Shown here in pieces: positions 48,197 to 60,480 of a stretch of DNA of 64,000 bases. Position numbers and translations under genes: made by a program. Location of the stretch: positions 9,859,001-9,923,000 of the forward strand of contig CAKAKS010000032.1 of NCBI GenBank assembly GCA_916700875.1. The letters are read 5' to 3'. Position 1 is the first letter of the stretch. Every line of letters begins with the position of its first letter. The notes beneath the pieces were generated by a model. The model had not been told where the DNA came from. It searched no databases and worked only from the letters and a program-made list of their open reading frames with translations. Origin of the DNA: Sebastes aleutianus (taxonomy: Eukaryota; Chordata; Actinopteri; Perciformes; Sebastidae).

Positions 48197-50189
48197 TTTA
48201 ACATGTCCGCTTCCCCACAGTTTAATGAACATTTATCAACAGTAATATACTGTAATTTAATTCATTTTTACCATAAAACATACTCTGTATTTTCACAGTT
48301 AATTACATGTAATTTTGTGGTACGGTTATTTACTGTAATTTGACGGTATCTGTCTGGAAACTATTCTGCTTTTACAGTTTTTTTACAGTCACAATGAAAT
48401 CATGAATGTAACACTCAACCATATTGTACTGTACGTATGGGATATTCAGCTCACAGTGTTCCTCCAAGTATTCCCCGCAGAAAAGGGTGTTTTCCCATAG
48501 TGCTATAACAGCCCAGCTGTGTGAACTCGGGAAATCAACACATCTTTTGACAGGAAGTTCCATCAACACACACACACTAAAGCGAGCCAGGAAGCTCTGC
48601 CAGGCTCGGCCCGCCGGTTCATTCATACATCTTGACACACACAAACGCAGAGCGTAACCAGTGAGCCGAGCAGACGGAGCTTCGTGTTTCAGTCGGAGAG
48701 ATGCAGCAACTTCTGACAGGATATGAAAAGGTCAGAGGTCAGCAGAGAGCTGGGTTTTAAGTTGGGATCTGTGTGGGTGGTTTTAGGGGTTTACAAATAT
48801 AGCAACTGGATCATCCTTTGACTTTGGATGTATCCTCTTCATCTTCAGATGGGGGCTGAGATAGGTCGTAAAAGTGGAGAGGAATTTCCTGGAAAGATGC
48901 AGATCACATGTGTTGATAGCTCAACTTCTCAGCCTGCTTTCTCTCTTACACACAGTAAGAAAGTAAATGTTTAAGGTGACTCCAAAGATTAAATAGCTTT
49001 TATTGTGCACACAGGGCTTTGATCATCATAATAAAAAGATTCCTATCGCAAGGGCCCTTTCAGAGTTATAGCTCGTTCCTCCTCAGCAATTTTATTTTGA
49101 CTGGAGTCTGACCAGCTATTAAAGGAGACTTTAGTACAGATATTACAAAATAACCTCCAGCGGAGGTGAGGAAATATCTTCCTAAAACTCGTGAAGCTAC
49201 AGCCTCGTATATCAACACTCACATTCAGACCTTCTTTCGACGGTGACATCACAAAATGTTTTCCACCGGAGCCCTATTTTTCCCTGAAGGGGAGATAGTA
49301 AGACAGACAGTGAGAAGTGTAGCAGATATGTCACTTATCTGCCCGGGCTTGCCCTTCACATGGCCTGTGGTCTTGAGTAATGAATGGGCCCGTGTGTGTC
49401 AGGGTGTACAGTATGTGTGACTACATGTGAGTATGCATGAATAACATCTGTCTTGCCCTGCCTGTCGGTGACGGCGATTTTCACGGCAGGAAGTTTCTTG
49501 TCAGTTAGAGGAAATGTGAGTTAAAGTCGGGAAACAAACACAAGGGTTCGTTACATCGTCGTCGCGACTTTTGATCTTTCAGTCATCCCATTCAAGGTTA
49601 AACACTATCTGTGGGTTGTGGCGCCAAAGCATGCTTCTCATTTATGCCCATTAAAAAGAGTACTCCACCAGTTTAGCATTGCACTTCTATAACAATGTTG
49701 GACAGTTTTCTTTTAAGTCGCAGATGCAGCAGAATCAGAGATATAATCTTTTATATTCCATCCATTATTTTTGCTTGTCAAAACCTGGTGCCAACATTAC
49801 CCACAATGCAGCTGTCCGAGATTCAGGTGTGTCGTGCTAGTTCTAGCTAATGTAACCCCAGGGAGAGATGAGGAGCGGGCTACAGAGGTCTTTCTAACTC
49901 CACACCCCCCAGATTATTTTTTAGTATTCAAACTAAAACCGACGCTGACTTAAGTGACATCACTTGAGGCAATTTATGAGACTTTACAGAGGTCCCTCTG
50001 GAGACACAAAAGGCTTTATACAACTTTTTGATGTGACTTTGATGTGTAAAATCAGCATAAAGGAGGGCAGTGAGGAAGAGGAGTTGGGCAAAAGAATATG
50101 TGAAGGGTTTGAAGCACAAGAAGTGAGAAGCTTTCTCGATTCAAAAGTGTTTTTTTTTGGTGGGGGTGGGGGGAGGGGATACGCTTATT
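48197..50189. other. Intergenic sequence with a single-copy DR1 motif
   Basis: AGGTCA-G-AGGTCA at 48729-48741 lies outside any R1 copy. 49940-49985 repeats the short element of 33340-33385. No exon. Confidence 0.5.
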
Positions 50190-50385
50190 AGCTTTTTTGC
50201 CAAGAGTTAGTCAATTTTTCACTTGTCGTTTTAAACAAATGAGACACGACCTGTTAATTAGTGAGCTTTAGAGGTGCTGGGTGTTTTTGCCTTTGGACAC
50301 AGCCAGGCTAGCTGTTTCCCCCTGTTTCTAGTCTTTATGCTAAGCTAAGCTAAACTAAACGGCTGCTGGCTGTAGGCTTATATAT
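50190..50385 (+). repeat. Dispersed repeat family R2, best copy
   Basis: Runs from TTTTTTGCCAAGAGTTAGTC through AATTAGTGAGCTTTAGAGGT to GCTAGCTGTTTCCCCCTG and ATGCTAAGCTAAGCTAAACT. It is uninterrupted, so it gives the reference order for the split copy at 18795-19390. Confidence 0.75.
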
Positions 50386-50497
50386 AATGGACAGAAAGTG
50401 CTATCGATCTTCAAAGCACAAAAGTATAGCTCCCACAATGTTGACCTATGGCTTAAAAAATATATAGTACTGTCATCCTGTTTTGTGAACTTCATAA

Positions 50498-50870
50498 AAA
50501 AGGTGCTCAATACGAAATTCAGAGAACATCTATTGCCTCAACGCAGCTCTCAACATGGCGACAGCAGAGCCGGCGGCTCATAGCTAGCGGTGCTAACAGC
50601 GCTAACGGTGGAAACAACGGCAACAGTGCTGACAGAGCTAAAAGTGTTAACCTGAGGGGGGAACAGGAAGGTGGGTGCTACGCTTCCGTGACGACGCCAT
50701 GGATCGGGATGTAACCGCCGTATCACATACACTAACATACACTGAAAGCACGCACGGCCGGCCCGGCTATGTCAACAAAGCACAGAGAAACTCAGATTAC
50801 AACACACACAGAGGTGAGAGTGACTCCGTTCTTTGCTCAGGTAGACATTACTCCACTATATCTACTATAC
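50498..50870 (+). mobile_element. Element family R3, copy 3
   Basis: AAAGGTGCTCAATACGAAAT, GCTCTCAACATGGCGACAGC, GGGTGCTACGCTTCCGTGAC and CAGGTAGACATTACTCC match R3 copies 1 and 2. The right terminus is lost. Confidence 0.7.
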
Positions 50871-52057
50871 CTAATATTGTATAGAGAACCTTTATGGTGA
50901 TCGGTGGGTTCAAAAGAAAGATGAACTTCAGACAAGTCATTCTGGGATTTCCCTTAAAACTCCCCCCTGAAAATACAAGAATATAATGACTGTCTCTTGT
51001 GAGTGCTCAATGTGAAAAAAACCATCACTATCTACTCTAAACAAGAAAAACAAGCTCTGATATGGTGCGTCCGTGCATCCGTGGTCCTCTCCCCTATTTC
51101 CAGGGTCACCACCTCCTCCTTCCACCTCTCCCAGCCCTCTGTGACCCCTCCTGCCCGGGATGCTCATCCTGTTTCCTATAGTTTCCTCATCCCTGTGGAC
51201 AGGAAATGGCTGGAGCCGAACGGATACTCACACAGAGGGGAGCCAGCAGGAAGTGATCTCACTGCAGCACCTGCAACCAGGAAATAGAACAGCCCCAGCA
51301 GGGAGTTGGAAGAACAGGCCGTGTAACGCTCACACACATATACACAAACAAGTGCCTAACCCACAAACACCCTCTTACTTCCCCTACAGCTGTTGGCACT
51401 GGAACCACAACACAGGAAACAAGAGTGTGAGCAAATTGTCAGATGCACAATCGCAACTCTTCTTTGCTAACATTATCACTGTGTTTTGACTTACACATCT
51501 TAGATATCAACTGGTGTATAAGGGTTGACGAAACAGTCTGTGTTGACAGACTGTTTCTTTAAGACCAGGGTTTTCTTTGCTCTCTCGATCAGGCTGAGGC
51601 TGAGGTAAATAACTTCTTCATTAAAGCTCTAATTCAATTTGTGGCATGGGGGGTTTCTGGGGAGGAGAGTGTGCGCATATAATTGTGTTTGTGCCAGGGG
51701 GATATTCCCCGAAGCGCTGTTGATAATCTAAAAAGTTTGAAATTCTATTACCTATTCAGGAAATACATTCCAAGGTCTTATTGATCGCGCAGACGGTCGA
51801 ATAATTTGAGGTAACGAGGAGCGGCGTCAAGCTTGCAGCGCCTCTGAATCCATGCTACTGTTGGACGGAGGCGGGTTGAATGTCCCCTCTGACTCCATTG
51901 TCGATGTAACGCATAACATCTACGTTTTTTCTTCCTGAAATCTGCTCAAAGAGCTCATCTGCAATTGATTCGTTGAATAAAAGAAATAGCTTGACATTAT
52001 GGAAAATGTGCTTATTGACTTTCTTGCCAAGAGTTAGATGTGAAGACTGATATCACT
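50871..52057. other. Intergenic sequence
   Basis: No supported exon. A perfect 11-bp stem hairpin (GAAACAGTCTG, 6-nt loop, CAGACTGTTTC) lies at 51530-51557. Confidence 0.5.
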
Positions 52058-52240
52058 CTCTGTCTGTCTGTTTGTCCTTCGCATATCTCAAGAACCGTTC
52101 ATCCAATCTACTTCACTTTTGGCGGATGTATAGTTGGGGACCCAAGGCAGTGCTTTGTAAGATTTGGTGTAATTTGGACTTACGACATGTTCAATTTTAA
52201 TAAACTTTGAATAAACAAGTGACCAGCGCTCTGTGCAGCA
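52058..52240 (+). repeat. Dispersed repeat, teleost type
   Basis: CTGTCTGTCTGTTTGTCCTT, CGTTCATCCAATCTACTTCA and GGGGACCCAAGGCAGTG form a block I recognise from many fish genomes. Single copy here, directly upstream of R6 copy 1. Confidence 0.5.
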
Positions 52241-52372
52241 GAAGGGGCAGGGCAGATCGTGGCTCATTGACTGCAGTTCACTTTTGTTGCTGGATGCTGA
52301 GTATACAAACGTTACAACCAAACTCTTCTTCACTTCCCTGGAGTCAATGAGCGATGAGCGGTTCTCGACCCC

Positions 52373-52990
52373 AGACTGTATATAAGAAGTGGACGTAGTC
52401 ACCGTGACGTCACCCATTGGTTTGTGGACTGCCGTTTTGAAACCTCGAGATCGGTATTTTGGCCGTCGCCATCTTGTTTTTTTTACCCTCGCTATCTTGT
52501 TTTGCAACAAGAAGTGACACAAGAGGGTGGAGTTAAGTAAAACCGAACGCTGAATAAGACAGATTTGGGTGAGCAAAAATTAACTTTCATGAACAGAAAA
52601 CACACTGTGAAAGGGTTAAAGTTCAAACACTAAAACACGGACACAACACCGTGGTAGCGACAATCACAAGGTAGCCACGCCCTAAAGCATGCCTTGCTTT
52701 ATAGTCTATTTGACTCTAAATGGGACCATCATTTACTAAATGAACATAATGTTGTATTGAAGAAGACTTACAACTAGTGATTGAGACCATAAACTCGTGT
52801 TTACAATGTTTACTGAGGTAATAAATCAAGTGAGAAGTAGGCTCATTTTCTCATAGACTTCTATACAATCTGACTTCTTTTTGCAGCCAGAGGAGTCGCC
52901 CCCTGCTGGCTGTTAGAAAGAATGCAAGTTTAAGGCACTTCCACATTGGCTTCACTTCTCGGACCCTGAGTTTGCCCACTGTTCTCGACA
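52373..52990 (+). mobile_element. Element family R6, copy 1
   Basis: Begins AGACTGTATATAAGAAGTGG and contains GACGTCACCCATTGGTTTGT and GTGAAAGGGTTAAAGTT. It is matched by 58834-59450 and 63704-64000. It carries a CRE (TGACGTCA, 52405-52412) and, near its end, a CTCF-like CCAGCAGGGGGCG on the minus strand (52897-52909). No ORF. Confidence 0.8.
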
Positions 52991-53761
52991 CTGCTGCAAG
53001 CAGCACTTCCTTGGGGCCAAGCAATCGGCCCGCTCCCAACGGCCACGCCACGAACGGGCACTGCATTAGTAATTATGAATCTACCATGCCATAGATTCAG
53101 ATTTACTGTACAGATATGATATCTATTACTCACTATTATACTGACTATTATAGTTTCTTTGGGGAACTTTGGAGAAGGCCCTTTCCTGTTCCAACATGAC
53201 AATGCCCCATTGTATAAAACCAGGTAAATAAAAACATGATTTTCCCAGTCTGGTGTGGAAGAGCTAACACCTTTGGGATCATGTGGAACACCAACTGTGA
53301 GCCACATCTTATCGCCCAACATCAGTGCCCCAAAATGCACTTGAGGCTGAATAGGAGGAAATCCCTGCAGCCAGTTTACAAACTCTCAGGGGAAAGCATT
53401 TCCAGAAGTTTAGAGGCCGTTATAATATCCTGTTAAAGCTCATGATTTACTCATCACGCAACTATAGCATCCGAGTATATGAAAAAAAGGTGCTACAGTA
53501 TAGCCACTGTGATTTAATGAAGTGGATGTGTGCTGCCCAGATAGACCTCTTCAGTTCATCCATTAGCCAGTCAATGGGAGTGTGCAGTGCGAGAGTGCAC
53601 ACTCTGAATATGAATTGGCTGCATTGGCAACAGACTACTGTACTTTACTGCACTGAATCAGTCCCGCTCACAAAGGCTGAGAAAGTCAGAGAGAGAGATG
53701 TGGGCCAGGCAGATAGCAGCCCACTGACATACATTCTCCAGATGGAAAAAATGGAGATTTA

Positions 53762-53767
<6 letters not shown>
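52991..53767. other. Intergenic sequence, no feature recognised
   Basis: Unique sequence; ORFs without domain character. Confidence 0.45.

Positions 53768-53805
<38 letters not shown>
53768..53805. repeat. (TC)n microsatellite
   Basis: About 19 TC units. Confidence 0.95.
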
Positions 53806-53807
<2 letters not shown>

Positions 53808-55030
53808 TCACCTCCCCCACCGTTTAATCAGACTTACTACGGCCAGCTCATTCCTAAGTGTGGGTGAACCGTTTTGTATTCTGCGCAGGAAAAGCTCCAT
53901 TTCTCTTGAGTGTTATTTGCTTGTCGTGTATGTTGGAGGACCAGAGTGGAAACAAATTCCTCTTTTTCCTTCTTCTCCTTGCCCGCTTATCTTTTCAATA
54001 AATCTTCTGAAGTGTCTCGGGCAGCACATTTATTTTCATTGCAACACATTCTGTCATCACACCGATGTCTAAAAAGTGCAACAACAAGCCTTCTTCAACG
54101 CCAGAATGCTGCATTTTTTGTTTCGTCCCTCCCTCCCCCCTAAATCCCCTCTGCAGTCCTCTTCTCTGTTGTCACAGTAAGGACCCTTGTGATTCCTGAG
54201 ATTCCTGAGACTGCGAAATGCAGAAATATTTTTCCACTAGAGCTCTCGCATATCGGTATGTATATATTACAAACATGCCACTGTTGTTTTTTTTACGGCG
54301 CAGGCAGAGGAGTGAAAGAATAGTGTTGTGCTGCCAAATAAACACACTGCAGATATTTATAAGATGGGTCACCCAGTGTGTTGCCTTGACGTCGCACGCA
54401 GGATTAAACACACTCACAGAAGAATGATGCTGCATCAGGAGAGTGGGCGATTTACTAATCTGTTGCCTTTGAAGGGTTGGCACGCTGGGCCTCTACTTTA
54501 CAACACTGCAAGTTTGTATGAAGTGCAGTCCCATACTTTCACACAGTTGTTTTGATTTAATACCTTTGCAATATTAGCTAATGTAAACACATTTTAGCCA
54601 AAAAATTTTGTCCAAGCTGATAACTTTGGCGAGACCACCCCACAGTGTTGTGAGCCCACCCTGGGCTGCTGCAGTATGTCTTTCAGCAGGCTGTTGAGTG
54701 AAGCAATGCATTCTGGGACGACCAGACCTACCCTATCTGCCCCTCTGCCATTCCACAGTCCCGTCCTTTTTGCGGGGAATATATACGTATGACGGTACAC
54801 CCAAGAGAAACAAAAATGGGCATACAGAGGAGATCAGGGTGGATGGATGCATCAACAAAACATTGGACTTTAACACGGGAGACTGCTGGTGGTTTCCTGT
54901 TTCCTAACGGCAGTGAATGTTTCTGTTCGGTGGCTGTTAACCATGACCAAGATCATTCCTCTAATTCCTCTATTCCCCTAACCTCAATAAAGTAGTCAAT
55001 TTAAACAAAACCATGATGTTTCCCTAACTT
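53806..55030. other. Intergenic sequence, no feature recognised
   Basis: Pyrimidine-rich at 53940-54170; nothing else supported. Confidence 0.45.
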
Positions 55031-55510
55031 TAACCATGCAGGCTGTTCTCATACACCGTTTGTAGATATACCTACGAAAAGTAATGCACTTTAATTCATA
55101 TATATCCTATAAAATTAATTTGTATGTAATCCACGTAATCGTGAACCAGGAAGTATTAAGAGCGACAAATGCCGTTCGGAGGATTTCGGCGTGGATCAAA
55201 AAACACTGGAGTTTCATCCAGGAGACAGCTGTTCATACCCCGTCTGAAACCTGAAGTCAACGTTGACTTATTTGTCACGTAACTTCCATACATTACTTAC
55301 ACCACTTCCGGAGTTAGTTTAACCCAAACCACGATCTTTTCCTAAACCTGACTAAGTAGTTTTGTTGCCTAAACCTAACCAAGTTGTTTCCTGTGAAGAC
55401 GGAAGTGATGCGTGCGTCCCATGTTGCTGGGCATTCGTAGGAAAACGCACAAAGAATGAGGAATAACTTTCGTAAGATATCATATGAGCTGCTGTATGAC
55501 AATACATTGA
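55031..55510. mobile_element. MITE-like element with degenerate inverted ends
   Basis: The left CTCATACACC...CCTACGAAAAGTAATGC region mirrors the right end GAATAACTTTCGTAAGATAT...TGCTGTATGAC imperfectly. The centre has CCTAAACCTGACTAAGTAG and CCTAAACCTAACCAAG, as in the block at 6.5-6.9 kb. Confidence 0.55.
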
Positions 55511-58132
55511 ACCAGGTTGTTTTTGTGCGTAAACCTAACCAAACCTTAAAACCAAACTATGTAACTTTTGTATAACAGCAACCACAAGTTGTGATTACAT
55601 TACACAAATTGGCACGATATATTTACTTCATGTTTTACTTTTGTGATACAAATTGCTGAACTAAAATATAGCGTAACAGTAGCATCAATAACATAGAGTC
55701 ATAAAGTCAGTGAACTGATCAAGTAACGCCAGTTACACAACAATAGCTATCTAAAGTTAGCTAACATTAGCCACCATAAGCTACTGGTCATACCAGACCG
55801 AGTAAAGGCCTTTACACACCGAGCGCTTTTGTTGAGCAATTGATTTGCATGTCAATATATATTTTTTTAATTGTTGTTTTTTACATGAATACTTTCACAC
55901 AGTATTGATATGAATACTTTCACACGGACCGCAAATATTACGCGGCCAAAAAGCACCATACTTTTTTTCGTGACGGGTTGAGTTGCACCTATATTTATGA
56001 AACATCAACACAGAGGCTCCGTAATCTGAACCAAGACGGCAAATTTTATTACACCTTTTAAACCATGACAAAGGCAGCGCAGACCAGATCCACTCCTTCC
56101 TTAACTTTCACAATAAAAGCCCTAGACATATAATATTTGCAGGCGAGTATTTTGCATTTTTGTGTTGTTTATTTGTCACGCCCCTTAACTGAAAAAAGGG
56201 TGCATTTTATTGCTTATGAATTCAAAGATTGTGTCATTTCTTTGTTCAAAAGTCACTTAGGCTCACTTTAAACACAGCTGTATCAGAACAGAATACGGTT
56301 CAATAGGAAAGGCAAATGATGTCATCCTGCCCGTAGGGGAACCAGATCGGAAAACGCTCATCTGTGCCGTTTTTGGAGGGCAGTTACAAATAATGTAATT
56401 TGTCATTTAATTTGGAGGACTTGTTATGGGGATAATGAGCTAAATTTCAGCATTAAGCATCCTTCCGCAGTCTCTCTACAGGACACAAAATCCATCCTCC
56501 TGATTATTCATTTCCTCCTGTAAACAAACAAAGGTCAATAAAATAGAGCAGTCCACTCAGAGCTCTCTTCCTGAGTGGACCCCCGTCATGACACATGGCT
56601 GCCTGCCAACAGAAAGAGGAAAAAGGGGCCTACAACGTCTTCCAACCACTTCTAATAGGACCTGAAACGAAAGGAAACAAATATTTTGAAAGTAAGAGAA
56701 GAGTAATCGCTCCAAAGTTAAAGGACAAAAAGGTGCCCTGCCACCTGCTTCCTCATGCAGGTTTTGTTTTTGCTGGTGTATCACCCCTTTACGTTGTTTA
56801 TCTGTCACGCTATCATTGATTTCCTTTGCTACCTCTGTAATACTATGTGCAGTCAGAAAGGTGATATTGGAATTTCTGACTTGTGTTGATATTTATCGAC
56901 CGCCTTCCCTTCCTCACCCCTCCCCTTTCTCTTTGCCCCTGTCTCCTCCGCAGTTTATTTTTCTCTCTCTTTCTCTTTGCCAGCTGTCAGCGTTGGCAGA
57001 GCGCCACACGGGCGCTTGCCGCTCGGCTGGCGACAGATGCAGCAGCAGTCAGGCAAATAGGAGAGAAAGGAACAAGAGTTAAAACAGAAGAGAGGTCGAA
57101 AGAGAAAGAGAAAGAGGGGAAGAGAGGTGGAGAAGAAAAGGGGTAGAAGAAGAAGAAGAAGAAGAGGGATGAGTGAGACAACAGAGAGTTGGCCCTCCCC
57201 ATTGTGTCAAAAGGGACACAGCAGCGCTGGATTAGGCCACGGCCAATAATCACAGCCAGATGGGCTGTGGAGGGGCGTGGACACAGAGCGAGATTGAAAA
57301 ACAAGATAGCCAGGGACATTTTCAGAGTGAGGTTATACAGCCCAACTTTTATTCTGACATTTCTATTTACAACCTTGTGTACAATCATAAAGTTAACAGC
57401 ACTCCGACACAACACTGCGGCCGAAAGCGCTACAACTCATTTCCTCGCTAGATTGCATCACCGATGGGCCACATCTGTGTGGCATTTAAGTCGCGTTTGC
57501 CCTTTTTTCTCCCTTATTAACATTCCACAGCCCATTCCCGAAACCACTGACACTGTGAGATTACCTTGACCAAATCATGGCTGTTACCCCCCCACCGCCC
57601 CACCGCCCCCCGGCTTCCAACACAAATTGCAGCAGTCATTTCTGATTCCGAAAGAGCGTATAATATGTACGTATCAAGTGTCGGGGCTCCGCATTCACTC
57701 TGAGAACCTCATAGGGCAAGAAAGTTACTGGAAGAGAAAAGGGACCAAAAGAGAAAAACATATTAGAAACAGCTTGAGGAATACACCACTGTGATTTTCA
57801 TTTCTTTTGGGTGGCTTCTTACTCTCTTCCTTTCAGCACTTGAGGCACCCTCTGCCTCAGTTTTTGCCAGCGATACCTCCACCTTTTCAACCGCAAAACA
57901 AAAGCACAAATTAGCATGTTTGAACAGCTTTTGCTTGGCACAACACGTGTACAATTATCATGAAAATGAGAAGCGTTACACGTGAGATCTGGCCTCTTAA
58001 TGGGTCAATGGATAGGCGTAATCACAGTCGACAGGCCCGTGAACTTGGCCGAGGCTTGCATTGGGCCAACAAAGACACAAACACACACATGCAAACAAAC
58101 AAATGAGCTCATACAAAGCCTAATTCCCCCCC
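55511..58132. other. Intergenic sequence with a possible conserved block
   Basis: No exon supported. The segment 57180-57480 is free of recognised repeats, balanced in composition and crossed by a 126-aa plus ORF without domains; it may be a conserved non-coding element. A (GAA)n run lies at about 57144-57166. Confidence 0.35.
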
Positions 58133-58159
58133 CACACACACACACACACAAACACACAC
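58133..58159. repeat. (CA)n microsatellite
   Basis: CA units with one AA interruption, following a C-run. Confidence 0.9.
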
Positions 58160-58833
58160 CGCAAACCACCTTGGCTGTTCTGTCTTTATGTCATTGTTTT
58201 TCTCCCCCAGTGTCTTTGTCTCTTCTTCTACCCCCATCTGGTGTGTGTGGACACGGCCTCTCGGTGCTAATTCACTTCCTTGGACACCATCTGCTGTGTG
58301 ACTTTCTACAGTAAACTGAGCCTGGCCGGCCAGCTCAGGGAGGGCCGGGGCTTGTGTTGTCACCTGTTCAGCGCGCCGCCTTCTGCCGCCCGGCGTCTCG
58401 TCTTTCACCGGAGGCTCCACGCATCGACAGAGAGGGCGTGACGGCAAGGGTGTTTGTCAAGCATTAGCACTTCACTTATCTGATTTTCAGTCCTTAATGA
58501 CTAACTCATGTCTCCGAGCACCGAGGCAGAATCATTTGTTCAGTCTAATTGCATCTATTCTACTCCGTGAGGAAAAGTGTTAAAATGTGCTTGCATGGAT
58601 TTTTTTAAAAGCTCATAAAATGATACAAACCTTAATGTTGATAAATTAACGCTACATCATTTCTATTTGGGGAGTCTGTTATTGCTGTAATGTGATTACG
58701 TTTTTCAGTAACGAGTAGTATAAGGGATTTCAATTTGAAATGTAGTAATTACAATACAGGTACTAACATTACTTAGACAATTACGGGGTCTGCTTGTTCG
58801 CTGTTACTCTGAGTTAAATGGAGGGTTTGTATC
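58160..58833. other. Intergenic sequence, no feature recognised
   Basis: Nothing supported beyond AT-rich filler at 58600-58780. Confidence 0.5.
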
Positions 58834-59450
58834 ATAGACTGTATATTAGAAGTGGACGTAGTCACGGTGACGTCACCCATTGGTTTGTGAACTACGGTTC
58901 TGAAGCGAGTTTGGTATTTTGGCCGACGCCATCTTGGTTGTTTGCAACCAGAAGTGACACTGAAGGATGGAGCTAAGTACAATCGAACGCTGAATAAGAC
59001 ATTTTTAGGCGACCAAAAAGGTTATAATAAACTTTCATGAACTGAAAACACACTGTGAAAGGGTTAAAGTTGTAAGATGAAAATGCGGACAACTCCCAGA
59101 CTGGACAACGCCGTGGTAGCGACCTGTTAATCACAAGGTAGCTGCGCCCTAAAGCATACCCTTCTTTATGGTCTATTTACCTCTAAATGGGACCATAATT
59201 TACTAAATGAACATCATGCTGTATTGAAGAAGACATTAAACTAGTGATTGAGACCATAAACTCATGTTTACAATGTTTACTGAGGTAATAAATGAAGTGA
59301 GAAGTAGGGTCATTTTCACATATACTTATATACAATCGGACTTCTTTGGCAACCAGAGGAGTCTCCCCCTGCTGGCTATTAGAAAGACTGCAAGTTTAAG
59401 GCACTTCCGCATTGGCTTCACTTTTCAGATCCTGGCGTTGCATTGTGTTC
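58834..59450 (+). mobile_element. Element family R6, copy 2
   Basis: ATAGACTGTATATTAGAAG start; collinear with copy 1 over about 600 bp. CRE TGACGTCA at 58868-58875. The CTCF-like word is degraded (CCCCCTGCTGGC preceded by CT). Confidence 0.8.
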
Positions 59451-59802
59451 TAGTGGAGATACTGACATGTTAGTTTGGAGCATGGTGGGGTTTTGGTAGA
59501 CTAGCTTCGACCAAAAGAGGAAAAGGTCCCGGTGACTCCAAAGTTGCCCTATTTACATGTTGCGTATTCTTAGTGGATTTGCTAATATTAGCAACTGGTA
59601 AGCCTACATTCACATATCACCTGGTTTTGTTCAGAGTTCTCACTGTGAGGCCGGGACTTCGGTTACCTGGGCTAATGCTGTTATCTAGCTTAACTTATTA
59701 ACTGGTCTTTACTGACAACTAGTTGTTGGCTAGCTATTTTTTAATGCTAGCTGGCTACTTTTTAAACCATAGTGCCTGGTTTTCTATTTCTACACATGTT
59801 AA

Positions 59803-60140
59803 AGGTGCAGTGTGTAGGATTTAGCGGCACCTAGCGGTGAGGTTGCAGATTGCAACCAAGTGAAACTTGTCCCGTGCGTATAGTAAAACAGCTACTCCCT
59901 ATGTAGCTAGACATAAACAGCTCATTCTAAGCTAACGAAAATACAACGATTCTTATTATCAGGTGATTAAAAAGAACATAGTTATTACATCCTTTGCATT
60001 AGCTCCACCCAAGATCATTGTGATCAATGATAATGTGTGGAGCAAGACCCTTCTTTAGCGCTGACACAGCCCTGTGGAGATAGGTCTGGTTATGTGAGAC
60101 TACAGAAGTTATAACGTGGGCGCGGAGGTTCTGAGAAGTA
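59803..60140 (+). repeat. Dispersed repeat, teleost type
   Basis: AAAGGTGCAGTGTGTAGGAT, AGCGGTGAGGTTGCAGATTG and CTCATTCTAAGCTAACGAAA are a widely recurring teleost element. Single copy in this window. Confidence 0.6.
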
Positions 60141-60289
60141 AAAAGTAGAAACTAACTTTTCCTGTTGAGTAATTAGTTAAGTAATGCAATTACTTTCTCA
60201 ATTAATAATGTGCCATGAGTAATTGATTAGATTTTTTCAAGTAGGAGGAGATTTTTCATCTCCTGTAAGACCGAAAAGGGCCAACAATG

Positions 60290-60480
60290 AAACAGAGACA
60301 ATCCTCACGCCAATTCCCTGTGAATTTAATTATGCATCAGGTCCCTAATCAGCTAACTTAATTACCAAAGACTTCATTATTGAGCATGTCAGCCGCTCGG
60401 AGGTGAACCGGGATAATAATAGCAGAACAGCGCCATTCAATTACCAAGCTCAGCAGGTGAGTTTCTCACAGCACCGAGAG
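60290..60480. promoter_or_regulatory. Candidate conserved non-coding element
   Basis: A dense set of homeodomain/POU-type words (TTTAATTATGCATCAG, ACTTAATTACC, TTCATTATTGA, TTCAATTACC) lies in non-repetitive sequence. This pattern is typical of developmental enhancers, but conservation cannot be measured here. Confidence 0.3.

Noticed and set aside
52088..52576. 162-aa minus ORF
   Set aside because: Spans two dispersed repeats; part of it recurs as a 69-aa ORF in R6 copy 2, so it is repeat-derived.
57189..57569. 126-aa plus ORF as a possible exon
   Set aside because: No acceptor/donor arrangement or domain supports coding; recorded only as possible conserved non-coding DNA.
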